Shown: positions 51,320 to 59,105 of the stretch, in pieces | Layout: each line of letters starts with the position of its first letter | Numbering within the stretch: position 1 is the stretch's first letter | NCBI RefSeq assembly: GCF_900142215.1 | Contig: NZ_FRAC01000011.1 | Coordinates: 124,001-188,000, forward strand | DNA: 64,000 nt | DNA from: Anaerocolumna jejuensis DSM 15929 | GTDB lineage: Bacteria; Bacillota; Clostridia; Lachnospirales; Lachnospiraceae | Reading direction: 5' to 3' | Translations under genes and position numbers: made by a program | Notes under the pieces: generated by a model | What the model was told of the DNA's origin: nothing | Databases searched by the model: none | What the model saw: only the letters and a program-made list of their open reading frames with translations

Positions 51320-52777
51320 TTATTTCCGGTGCATGGAAAATTCCAGCTCTTTATAATTCTCCATATTTTCATGTATCTGGCGTTCATCGGCTTTTCCAAA
51401 GAGCTTATCCCTGTTAACATTTGCCATCCTGCCGGTCAGGACACTTCCCGGACCGTTCTGGCAGCCGCCTTCACAGGCCATGCCTTCCAGGAAATCCTCC
51501 GGAAGCTTTCCGGCCTTTAACAGTGTGAGGGCCTTCTTACATTCTAATGCACCGTTGCATTGCTTTACGGTTATATCCGCATTTTCTTCCCTTTCCTTTA
51601 AGGACTGGAGTACGGAAGCAGTAACACCTCCGGACACACAGAATTTCTTGCCATAGATGCTTCCCTGCTGGATAGCTTCCGCAGAGGCAGTCAGTTCAAT
51701 ATCCTTTGCCCGGAACATGGCATAGAGTTCATCCAGGGTCAAAGCATAATCAGCGCCCTGTAATGCGATGGTATCCAGGACTTCTCCCTTCTTTGCAATG
51801 CAGGGTCCGATGAATACACAGACAGCCTCCGGGTAGAGAGCCTTTATCAGCCTTGCTGTAGCAGTCATAGGGGATATGGTAGTTGACATATTCTCAACCA
51901 GCTGGGGAAAATGCCTGCGTATCATTTTTACAAAGGCAGGGCAGCAGGAGGTCGTCATTTTCTTTCCTTCTTTATAGCTTTCCGCCCATTCCTCACTTTC
52001 ACTGGCAGCTACGAAATCCGCGCCTAAAGCGACCTCGTATACGCCGGCAAAGCCTAACTCCTTAATTGCGTTTGTCATGGAGGAGAAGGTGATATTCGCG
52101 CCGAACTGCCCTTCCCAGGCAGGTGCCAGCATGGCATAGATAGGACGGGGGGAATTAAGTAAAAGGTCAATTACATCTGTAATAAAGGAACGGTCCGAAA
52201 TAGCTCCGAAGGGACAGTTCTTGATACAGGAACCGCAGTCGATGCAGCGTTCTTCGTTAATGACAACAATATTATTCTCATCCATTGAAATAGCGTCTAC
52301 CGGACAGCTCTTTTTGCAGGGACGCATCAGGTCGGCAATGGCGTTATAGGGGCAGGCCTGGGAACATTTGGTACATTCCTTGCACTTGGCAGGGTCGATA
52401 TAGGCTCTGTCACGCAGCATTGTGATGGCGTCGAAGTTGCAGGCAGCCTGACAGCGTTTTCCCACACATTTCTGACAATTGTCCGTTACGACAAAGCGTG
52501 TGATGGGACAGCCCTCACAGGCGGAATTGATGACCTGCACAATATTTTTATTATCTTTTCCGGCAGAGGGGGATTTTCCTTCTGCTAAACGGATTCTTTG
52601 GCGTATGATTTCTCTTTCTTTGTAAATACAGCAGCGGAAATTTGCCTGGGGGCCGGGAATCAGCTCATAGGGAAGAGCTTCTTTGTTTTCGTCCAGCTCG
52701 CCCTGAAAAGACAGCTTTGCTACCTTGTATAGGACTTCCTGTTTTATGGTGTCAATATTGGTATCGTTTCCAAACAT
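51320..52777 (-). CDS. Ferredoxin-type monomeric [FeFe]-hydrogenase, group-B-like
   Basis: 485 aa. A Cys-rich N-terminal half (residues about 49-190) has CEGCPITRFVVTDNCQKCVGKRC, CKECTKCSQACP and CIDCGSCIKNCP, several 4Fe-4S sites. H-cluster motifs are L1 TTSCCPAF (C278, C279), L2 IGPCIAKKGE (C326) and L3 GMACEGGCQNGPGS (C435, C439). Both L1 cysteines are kept, so catalysis is expected, with ferredoxin rather than NADH as partner. The pattern resembles the group B enzyme HydA2 of Ruminococcus albus. The ATG follows AAGGAGT. Last gene of its operon; it ends one base from the PHP gene. Confidence 0.9.
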   Translation of the reverse strand: MFGNDTNIDTIKQEVLYKVAKLSFQGELDENKEALPYELIPGPQANFRCCIYKEREIIRQRIRLAEGKSPSAGKDNKNIVQVINSACEGCPITRFVVTDNCQKCVGKRCQAACNFDAITMLRDRAYIDPAKCKECTKCSQACPYNAIADLMRPCKKSCPVDAISMDENNIVVINEERCIDCGSCIKNCPFGAISDRSFITDVIDLLLNSPRPIYAMLAPAWEGQFGANITFSSMTNAIKELGFAGVYEVALGADFVAASESEEWAESYKEGKKMTTSCCPAFVKMIRRHFPQLVENMSTTISPMTATARLIKALYPEAVCVFIGPCIAKKGEVLDTIALQGADYALTLDELYAMFRAKDIELTASAEAIQQGSIYGKKFCVSGGVTASVLQSLKEREENADITVKQCNGALECKKALTLLKAGKLPEDFLEGMACEGGCQNGPGSVLTGRMANVNRDKLFGKADERQIHENMENYKELEFSMHRK

Positions 52778-52857
52778 TTTATTACTCCTTTAAGACTATG
52801 TTTTCTGGTACTGGGGGTGCCGCCTGGGGAAGGGGGCATAAGTGGAAGGCATTGCTA

Positions 52858-54030
52858 TTAATAATAATGTATATTTACTTCTTTTCCTATGGCAGTAACA
52901 GCTTCCTTCAGCTGCTCTACCAGGTGAAGACGTATGCTTAGGTTAAATGGCAGGGAAGGATTCTGATGGGCTTCATTCATTGCCTTTCCCACAAAGAGGT
53001 TCAGGATGGAGCAATCCTCTATAATGTATCTGGCAACCATGGAGCCTCCGTTGTTTTTATCGAGCTCTTCAAAGAAATGTTCATCAACGGTTCCTTCCTT
53101 GTATTGCTTTATCAGGTCCAAGGCTCTGGACAGGGTCAGGACACCCTCCGTTACAAGGTCAATTCCTTCCATGGATGCAATGGGAGGAAGAGAGGGGTCT
53201 GTATAGTTCAGGGAGGTCACCAGGCAGCGCTTCAGGATGCGGGAGGCTATGTTTGCACTGGTGCCGCCGCAGATAATTTTCTTTCCCTGACTGCCGATAA
53301 ATTCCTTGATCAGCCTGCCGTCATCCTCCGGGCTGTAAGGGGGACCTGTAAAAAGGTCGATTTTCCTGGCAGCGGTGACACGAAGAACGGCAACGGTAGT
53401 ATCATCTCCGGGAAGCTGTAAATACAGGTCATCACAGGCCTTGACCAATATATTGGCAAGCCTTGAGGCAGAGAGGGTTTCCCTGGCCGCAGATAGAGCA
53501 TATTCGGCAACATGCTGCCAGTTCCAGCCGAAATTCAGCAGATTGCCGACTCCGGCATGGATTACCCCATCGCTCAAAAGAATGAAGCAGTCGTTTAACT
53601 CCGCCTGGAATCTGCATTCTCTGATTACCTTGTTCTCCAGGACCCGTTCCGTAAAGGGCAGGGAGAGGATTTTGCCCTGCCGTATCATAATGCAGGCGGG
53701 ATTATCAAATTCAGCCAGGTACACCTGTCCGTTCTGGAATACCTGGAGAATACTAAAGGTTGAATAGGCTACCTGCCTTACCTGACAGACAGGCAGTGTC
53801 TTTGCGATGGTCTCGATACAATCGTCAATGGAGGCTCCGTTTAAGAACATGGTTCCGAGTATCTTAGAGGTCAGGGTAGCGAGGATATTGGCCTTTACGC
53901 CGCTTCCCATGCCATCTGCCAGTATCATGATATTGGAATCATTGGTCTTCAGCAGCTCTACCTTATCACCGCACAGCTCTTCCTTAATTTTATTTAAACT
54001 TTTATATGCTGCATCAATACTTACATTCAT
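52858..54030 (-). CDS. SpoIIE-type PP2C serine phosphatase, hydrogenase-linked
   Basis: 390 aa. The PP2C/SpoIIE metal motifs are visible: NIMILADGMGSGVKAN, CFILLSDGVIHAG and LPGDDTTVAVLRV. There is no membrane part, unlike SpoIIE proper. The C-terminal 150 residues (RLIKEFIGSQGKKIICGGTSANIAS) are a family-specific domain. Such phosphatases reverse RsbW-type phosphorylation, and an RsbW-like gene is in the divergent operon. The ATG at 54030 is taken as the start; the frame runs to 54069, but those codons lie in a repeat copy. The ribosome site (GGGGGCAAG) is weak. Confidence 0.85.
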   Translation of the reverse strand: MNVSIDAAYKSLNKIKEELCGDKVELLKTNDSNIMILADGMGSGVKANILATLTSKILGTMFLNGASIDDCIETIAKTLPVCQVRQVAYSTFSILQVFQNGQVYLAEFDNPACIMIRQGKILSLPFTERVLENKVIRECRFQAELNDCFILLSDGVIHAGVGNLLNFGWNWQHVAEYALSAARETLSASRLANILVKACDDLYLQLPGDDTTVAVLRVTAARKIDLFTGPPYSPEDDGRLIKEFIGSQGKKIICGGTSANIASRILKRCLVTSLNYTDPSLPPIASMEGIDLVTEGVLTLSRALDLIKQYKEGTVDEHFFEELDKNNGGSMVARYIIEDCSILNLFVGKAMNEAHQNPSLPFNLSIRLHLVEQLKEAVTAIGKEVNIHYY

Positions 54031-54075
54031 ACTTGCCCCCGTTGCATACCGCAGACAAGTCTGCGGCACGTACTA
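54031..54075. repeat. Short repeat copy in the HydS-phosphatase gap
   Basis: GTTGCATACCGCAGAC with GTCTGCGGCACG forms a hairpin with CCGCAGAC/GTCTGCGG. It resembles the ATTGCATGCCGCATCTGC hairpin at 23820-23852. It occupies the leader and ribosome-site region of the phosphatase gene. Confidence 0.5.
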
Positions 54076-54117
54076 TTACTTTCTATCAGCCCAGAATTCC
54101 CGGGATAGACCATCAGC

Positions 54118-55869
54118 CTAAGGATTACGGCGGCTGTTATCGGGAACATCCATGCCATCATAAAGGATGGTGTCACGAAGCTTTGTCAGGGTAACCTTTG
54201 TTTCCGCTGTGGTTTCTCCCAGAAGGCCGGCAATCTGCTGGGCGACCATCATCTGCTTGTCAATGACCTTCTGGGCCATTTCGATGGTATCCATTTTTAC
54301 CTTATAAGCCATCTGGTTCTTTTCCTCTTCTATGGTAATATCCTGGAGGACGCCTAAAACGCCCTTTAGCTTGGGGATATATACGATAGTCTGAAGAACG
54401 GTATTGCCAAGGTCCTTAATGGCCACCTTCTTGCCAAAGACTGAGGTCTTCGTGCTTACTACTTCCTCAAAATCAGTGGAATCCAGTAATTCATACAAAT
54501 ACATGTCAAGGGCCTTTGCACGTGTTATATGAAAATACTTTTCAGCGGCAGTGTTAAATTCCACAATCCGCATATCCGTATCTGCAATAATCAGAATATT
54601 GGGGGTGGTATCCAAGACTACATTAGCCATGGACTGGGCTTTTTCATGCATATAGGGAATACACATGGTAAGTTCCGCCTTGCCCTGGTAAACAGCAATA
54701 GCTTTTTCACGGCAGCTTCTGTAGCCGCAGGCGCCGCAGTTTAATTCATCCTCCACGGTAACCTTTCCAATCTTTTGAAGAATGGCGGCTATTTCTTTAT
54801 CCGTAGGCATAGGGTCCTTGGGTGAACGGTCAAAAAAGACTCTGTGGAAGGATATATCCTTTGCACGTTCATAAAAGCTTTCATCCTTTTGCGCAACCTT
54901 AGGAATTGCTTCCTCCATATCAAGCTTGACCTTGAAACGGGAGATAAATTCCCGGTTGAGGGCAGAGCCCTTAATGCAGCCGCCGCTGCAGATGTCCGCT
55001 TCAATAAAGCTGCCGCTTACCTCATTTCGTTCCATGCTTTCAAATAAATCAATGCAGTTTTTAATGCCATGCACATAGAATTTACGGTAGGGGCCGGGTT
55101 CCTCCAGGGAGGCGACTACGGAAGACAGCACGCCGCTGCTGATAGGATAGAGGCGGTTTACCTTCGGGTCGGGATTCTCAAAGGAAGAATCGGGTAGAGT
55201 ATCTATCCGGATATTCTCTTCCAGAAGCCATTCTTCAAATTCGGTAAAATTAATAACAGCATCAATAAATCCGCTGGTCCTGGCATCGCTTTCGGCCTCC
55301 CTTTTCTTGGCAATACAAGGACCCAGGAAGACGATTTTGGCATCAGGATTTATGGTCTGGCGGATCAGCTTGCCGTGTGCTATCATGGGAGAGTCAACGG
55401 GTGCCATATATTTGGTAAGAGAGGGGTAATATATCTCTATTAAGTCATTAACGCTGGGACAGCAGGTAGTAATGATATTCTCCATCCTGCCTTCCGCCAA
55501 TAACTTGTTATATTCTGCCGTGACAAAGGCAGCACCTTCTGCGGTTTCCCTTACGGAGGAAAAACCAAGCTTTAAAAGGGCTGTAACTACCTGTCCGGGA
55601 GTTTTATATTTTAACACACCAAGGTAGGCCGGCGCAAGTGATACGATTACTTCATGGCCGTCCCTTATATAGCCCTTCACCTTGTCAAGGTCACTGACAA
55701 AATATTTGGCGTTCTGAGGACATGCCTCCAGGCAATGGCCGCAGAGGATACACTTGTCGTTCATAATCTGAGCCTGTTCATGTTTTACGGTGATTGCCTT
55801 TACTTCACAGGTTCTTACACATTTATAGCAATTCCTGCACTTGGCTTCCTTAAAACTAATGACATTCAT
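54118..55869 (-). CDS. hydS: Sensory [FeFe]-hydrogenase HydS with PAS domain
   Basis: 583 aa. Two N-terminal 4Fe-4S clusters (CRNCYKCVRTC, CILCGHCLEAC) precede an H-cluster domain with L1 TTCCPSV (C136, C137), L2 GPCIAKKRE (C185) and L3 DICSGGCIKG (C294, C298). An iron-sulphur motif CGACGYRSC (C378-C386, C403) and a PAS domain (about 420-515, IADTDMRIVEFNTAAEKYFHI) follow, then a helical tail. This is the group C sensory hydrogenase layout. Unlike the protein at 48867, both L1 Cys are kept. The ATG follows AGGGGGC and overlaps the upstream 2Fe-2S gene by 14 bases. A link to the phosphatase gene that follows is inferred. Confidence 0.9.
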   Translation of the reverse strand: MNVISFKEAKCRNCYKCVRTCEVKAITVKHEQAQIMNDKCILCGHCLEACPQNAKYFVSDLDKVKGYIRDGHEVIVSLAPAYLGVLKYKTPGQVVTALLKLGFSSVRETAEGAAFVTAEYNKLLAEGRMENIITTCCPSVNDLIEIYYPSLTKYMAPVDSPMIAHGKLIRQTINPDAKIVFLGPCIAKKREAESDARTSGFIDAVINFTEFEEWLLEENIRIDTLPDSSFENPDPKVNRLYPISSGVLSSVVASLEEPGPYRKFYVHGIKNCIDLFESMERNEVSGSFIEADICSGGCIKGSALNREFISRFKVKLDMEEAIPKVAQKDESFYERAKDISFHRVFFDRSPKDPMPTDKEIAAILQKIGKVTVEDELNCGACGYRSCREKAIAVYQGKAELTMCIPYMHEKAQSMANVVLDTTPNILIIADTDMRIVEFNTAAEKYFHITRAKALDMYLYELLDSTDFEEVVSTKTSVFGKKVAIKDLGNTVLQTIVYIPKLKGVLGVLQDITIEEEKNQMAYKVKMDTIEMAQKVIDKQMMVAQQIAGLLGETTAETKVTLTKLRDTILYDGMDVPDNSRRNP

Positions 55870-56110
55870 CTTCTAGGCCCCCTAAAACCTCCTGCATAAA
55901 AAATTCTTTTGTGTTACTTGGGTTCAGGGAATAGGATTTGTCATCCACCTTTACACAGACGCCCTTTACACATTCTCCCATGCAAAAGGAACCTGTAAGC
56001 TGTACCTGCTCCTCTACCTTATATTCCTTAATCAGAGACTCCAATGTATGTACAATTTCTCTTGAACCTTTCAGGTGGCAAGAACTTCCTATACAAATCG
56101 TAACGATCAT
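55856..56110 (-). CDS. Small thioredoxin-like [2Fe-2S] protein (NuoE C-terminal type)
   Basis: 84 aa. The four-Cys pattern CIGSSCHLKGS and SFCMGECVKGVCV fits a single thioredoxin-like 2Fe-2S domain. It lacks the helical half of full NuoE. It is the first gene of the operon that ends with the group-B-like hydrogenase, and its stop lies inside hydS. It could pass electrons to HydS. The ATG follows AAGGAGG by eight bases. Confidence 0.85.
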   Translation of the reverse strand: MIVTICIGSSCHLKGSREIVHTLESLIKEYKVEEQVQLTGSFCMGECVKGVCVKVDDKSYSLNPSNTKEFFMQEVLGGLEDECH

Positions 56111-56148
56111 AGTGATATCCTCCTTGTAAATTTCCCAATTAGAAAAGA

Positions 56149-56166
56149 TTGTCTGAATTTTAACAA
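56149..56166. promoter_or_regulatory. Rex-like operator R3, hydS operon
   Basis: TTGTCTG-AATT-TTAACAA: the right half is perfect and the left half matches four of seven of TTGTTAA. It sits just after the predicted start of transcription, where a repressor would block. Confidence 0.45.
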
Positions 56167-56176
56167 TATATATGAA

Positions 56177-56205
56177 ATTCTAGCACTTTATAAGAGAACT
56201 GTCAA
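56177..56205 (-). promoter_or_regulatory. hydS operon promoter
   Basis: Minus strand: TTGACA (56205-56200), 17-base spacer, TAGAAT (56182-56177). Confidence 0.7.
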
Positions 56206-56544
56206 AGGATAAATGAGGAATTCAAGGGTACTTGCCAAACATTAAATAATCTCCGGCATTTATATTACCATGGGAGTATATCGGAAGCTTATAGATAATG
56301 AAAAGTATCTGTAAGATTTACTTATAATGGCTCAGTTACAGCATACGAACTTTATAATGATAAGAGCATAATTAACGCTGCTCTATTTTATCAATAGTGT
56401 ATGAGAGAGTCTTTATCATAATTTATCTGTAAAAGTAAATTTTATCGTTGTAATAATGAAAAACAACAGTATCCGTACTTTGTATTTTCTGTGTATACAA
56501 ATGTATGTCATTGTTTTTGCACGGTTGTATGAAATGATTTTACA
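56206..56544. other. AT-rich region between divergent hydS and asnS promoters
   Basis: 339 bases. Several TATAAT-like boxes (near 56321, 56353) lack good -35 partners. No reading frame, terminator or known RNA was found. Confidence 0.4.
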
Positions 56545-56573
56545 TTGGTAATTCATCCGAATTGTGGTATAAT
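56545..56573 (+). promoter_or_regulatory. asnS promoter
   Basis: TTGGTA (56545-56550), 17-base spacer, TATAAT (56568-56573), with a TGG extended -10 element. Confidence 0.7.
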
Positions 56574-56607
56574 AACTATTATTCTATAGAACAAAGGAGC
56601 CCGTAAA

Positions 56608-57999
56608 ATGGAATTAATAACAATCCGGGAGCTGTACCGGGAAAAAGAGAAATTTATCGGAAAGGAAATCACGGTGGGCGGCTGGGTCAGAAGTATCAGG
56701 GATTCAAAAGCTTTTGGGTTTATTGTACTTCATGACGGAACTTACTTTGAAACTCTGCAGGTCGTATACCATGATACAATGGAGAACTTCGGGGATATAT
56801 CAAAGCTGAATGTTGGCTCTGCTCTGATTATAAAGGGTGAACTTGTGGCAACGCCGGATGCCAAGCAGCCCTTTGAAGTTCAGGCAGTCTCCATTGAAAT
56901 AGAAGGAACCTCATCAGCTGAATATCCTCTCCAAAAGAAAAGGCACAGCCTGGAATACCTTCGTACTATTTCTCATTTAAGACCCAGAACTAATACTTTT
57001 CAGGCCGTGTTCAGAGTACGCTCTCTCATTGCCTATGCGATTCACAAGTATTTTCAGGACAGGGATTTTGTCTATGTCCATACACCCTTAATTACGGGAA
57101 GTGATGCAGAAGGTGCCGGGGAGATGTTCCAGGTCACGACACTGGATTTAGAGAAGGTTCCCCTTACCCCGGAGGGCGGGATTGATTATAAAGAGGATTT
57201 CTTTGGCAAGGCTACGAATCTTACCGTAAGCGGCCAGCTGAACGGAGAGACCTACGCGATGGCCTTCCGAAATATCTACACCTTCGGACCGACCTTCCGT
57301 GCGGAGAACTCCAACACCACCCGCCATGCTGCCGAGTTCTGGATGATTGAGCCGGAGATTGCTTTTGCAGATTTACAGGATGACATGGCATTAGCAGAGG
57401 GCATGATTAAATTTGTTATCCGTTATGTACTGGAAAATGCACCGGAAGAAATGAAATTCTTCAATGAATTTGTAGATAAGGGACTGCTGGAAAGATTAAC
57501 CCATGTTATGAATTCCGAGTTCGGACACGTTACCTATACGGAAGCAATCGAGCTGCTGGAAAAGAATAACGACAAGTTTGAATATAAGGTAAGCTGGGGC
57601 TGCGACCTTCAGACGGAGCACGAACGCTACCTGACAGAGGAAATCTTTAAAAAGCCTGTATTTGTAACGGATTATCCGAAGGAAATCAAAGCCTTTTATA
57701 TGAAGCTGAACGATGATAATAAGACCGTTGCCGCAATGGACCTGTTGGTTCCGGGTATCGGTGAAATCATCGGAGGAAGCCAGAGAGAGGACGACTATGA
57801 CAGACTGGTTGCCAGAATGGATGAGCTCGGACTTAAGAAAGAGGACTATGACTTCTACCTGGATTTAAGAAAATACGGATCAGCAAGGCATGCAGGCTTC
57901 GGACTTGGCTTTGAGCGCTGTGTAATGTATCTGACCGGCATGGGTAATATCAGAGATGTAATACCCTTCCCTCGTACGGTAAATAACTGCGAGCTGTAA
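56608..57999 (+). CDS. asnS: Asparaginyl-tRNA synthetase
   Basis: 463 aa class IIb synthetase. The N-terminal OB-fold anticodon domain includes VGGWVRSIRDSKAFGFIVLHDG. Motif 2 is TFRAENSNTTRHAAEFWMIEPE and motif 3 GFGLGFERCVMYLTGM. The VSGQLNGETYAMAF stretch fits AsnRS rather than AspRS. The ATG follows AAAGGAGC. No T-box leader is present; control seems to be by the promoter alone. Followed by a strong terminator. Confidence 0.95.
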   Translation: MELITIRELYREKEKFIGKEITVGGWVRSIRDSKAFGFIVLHDGTYFETLQVVYHDTMENFGDISKLNVGSALIIKGELVATPDAKQPFEVQAVSIEIEGTSSAEYPLQKKRHSLEYLRTISHLRPRTNTFQAVFRVRSLIAYAIHKYFQDRDFVYVHTPLITGSDAEGAGEMFQVTTLDLEKVPLTPEGGIDYKEDFFGKATNLTVSGQLNGETYAMAFRNIYTFGPTFRAENSNTTRHAAEFWMIEPEIAFADLQDDMALAEGMIKFVIRYVLENAPEEMKFFNEFVDKGLLERLTHVMNSEFGHVTYTEAIELLEKNNDKFEYKVSWGCDLQTEHERYLTEEIFKKPVFVTDYPKEIKAFYMKLNDDNKTVAAMDLLVPGIGEIIGGSQREDDYDRLVARMDELGLKKEDYDFYLDLRKYGSARHAGFGLGFERCVMYLTGMGNIRDVIPFPRTVNNCEL

Positions 58000-58077
58000 G
58001 AGATGGGAAAGAGAAAAATTATAAAAGAATATTCCGGGTAAAAACGGAATTGGCCTGTGAAAGAAGATAAATGAACA

Positions 58078-58124
58078 AAAGCCGTGAAACAGAAAGTGGT
58101 ATTCTGTTTCACGGCTTTTGCTTT
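58078..58124 (+). terminator. asnS terminator
   Basis: GCCGTGAAACAGAA (58081-58094) pairs perfectly with TTCTGTTTCACGGC (58102-58115), followed by TTTTGCTTT. Confidence 0.88.
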
Positions 58125-58169
58125 AGCTATCCTATATTTCACAGGGAAGCATGTAATATTGGGAAATTA

Positions 58170-58312
58170 AAAAGTGAAAATTCAATGGATATTTTCACTA
58201 ACAGCCATGCCTTCCCCGCATTAATTTTCATACGCAGTATCGCAAGCCTGCCTGCGATACTGCTCAAATATAAATTAGAAAAATGCAGTGCATTTTTCAC
58301 CAGACCTTGGTA
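58170..58312. repeat. Copy of the intergenic TGTGAAA repeat family with a hairpin
   Basis: GTGAAAATTCAATGGATATT starts an inverted repeat ending TTTTCAC. AACAGCCATGCCTTCC is the inverse of the stretch at 8926-8945. GCAGTATCGCA/TGCGATACTGC forms a hairpin at 58231-58260, and TGCAGTGCATTTTTCAC closes the element. Confidence 0.6.
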
Positions 58313-58349
58313 GATGTTACTTATTAATTAAAATCAAACCCGGTATGTA

Positions 58350-58862
58350 TTAATACCGGCTTTTTTTGGCGAAGAAAAAACTCTTCTCCGGGAAAATAAC
58401 ATTTCTATATTTATTCAGGACAATCAACAGGAAGAAGCCCAGCACCCCGCAGGATAATACCTCTCCGATTCCAACCGTTGCCATCATAATGGGGATTGGA
58501 AGAACCAGTCCGTAGGCATATCGTAACACCCAGGGAATAATCAGGGTATTGGATACAATGGGGGACAGAGGAACAAGGAACTTGCTGCGTCTTAACAGGT
58601 AGGAACCCGTTGCACCAAGCAAGGTTGCCAGTGTACCAAAGGTAATGTCTAAAATATCGGCACCGCCTAATAAGTTACCTAAAAGGCAGCCGATGGTCAG
58701 TCCCGGAATGGCCGCTGGAGTAAAAAAGGGCAGTATGGTCAGTGCTTCCGCAATTCGTATCTGAATATTGGAAAAGCTGATAGGCTTAAACACAAAGACC
58801 AATACCACATAGATGGCAGCAATTAACGCAGCCTGAGTGATAAAATAGGTTTTGCTTTTCAT
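58350..58862 (-). CDS. queT: QueT-type queuosine precursor transporter
   Basis: 170 aa integral membrane protein with about five to six segments, starting FITQAALIAAIYVVLVFVF. IRIAEALTILPFFTPAAIPGLTIGCLLGN is the QueT (ECF S-component-like) signature. QueT proteins import preQ1 or related bases with an ECF module. The gene is preceded by a preQ1-type riboswitch, which supports the function. The ATG follows AAAGGAGA, which lies at the end of the riboswitch. A sigma-A promoter lies upstream. No ECF AT genes are in the window. Confidence 0.9.
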   Translation of the reverse strand: MKSKTYFITQAALIAAIYVVLVFVFKPISFSNIQIRIAEALTILPFFTPAAIPGLTIGCLLGNLLGGADILDITFGTLATLLGATGSYLLRRSKFLVPLSPIVSNTLIIPWVLRYAYGLVLPIPIMMATVGIGEVLSCGVLGFFLLIVLNKYRNVIFPEKSFFFAKKSRY

Positions 58863-58870
58863 GTAAAATT

Positions 58871-58913
58871 CTCCTTTAGTTTTGTTTTACATCAGGAAGG
58901 TCTCGAACTGATG
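58871..58913 (-). ncRNA. PreQ1-I riboswitch upstream of queT
   Basis: On the minus strand CATCAG pairs with CTGATG around TTCGAGACCTTC, followed by the A-rich tail TAAAACAAAACTAA that runs into AGGAG. This is the layout of preQ1 class I: one short stem, a loop that contacts the ligand, and a tail ending at the ribosome site. It should lower queT translation when preQ1 is bound. Confidence 0.8.
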
Positions 58914-58927
58914 TTATTTGATTGGTA

Positions 58928-58951
58928 CAAGCCTTGATTTGTAAAGGCTTG
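58928..58951 (-). promoter_or_regulatory. Extra leader hairpin upstream of the preQ1 riboswitch
   Basis: CAAGCCTT (58928-58935) pairs with AAGGCTTG (58944-58951), an eight-base loop, no T-run. Confidence 0.5.
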
Positions 58952-58961
58952 CAACTTTATT

Positions 58962-58989
58962 AGTATAGCATGAAAACAGGAGTTGTCAA
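58962..58989 (-). promoter_or_regulatory. queT promoter
   Basis: Minus strand: TTGACA (58989-58984), 16-base spacer, TATACT (58967-58962). Confidence 0.7.
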
Positions 58990-59105
58990 GTTGCAGGCCA
59001 ATATATTAAAATACAAAACTATACCTTTTCAAGCAGCAGGATTCCAAGTATAATTGAAAGAAAAGAGATTTGTCGTAAAGCGGCGAAATTAAAGGTGGGA
59101 GATAT

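Noticed and set aside
56206..56544. Search for a T-box or other leader RNA before asnS
   Set aside because: No T-box sequence, specifier loop or terminator was found; the promoter lies only about 35 bases before the ATG.
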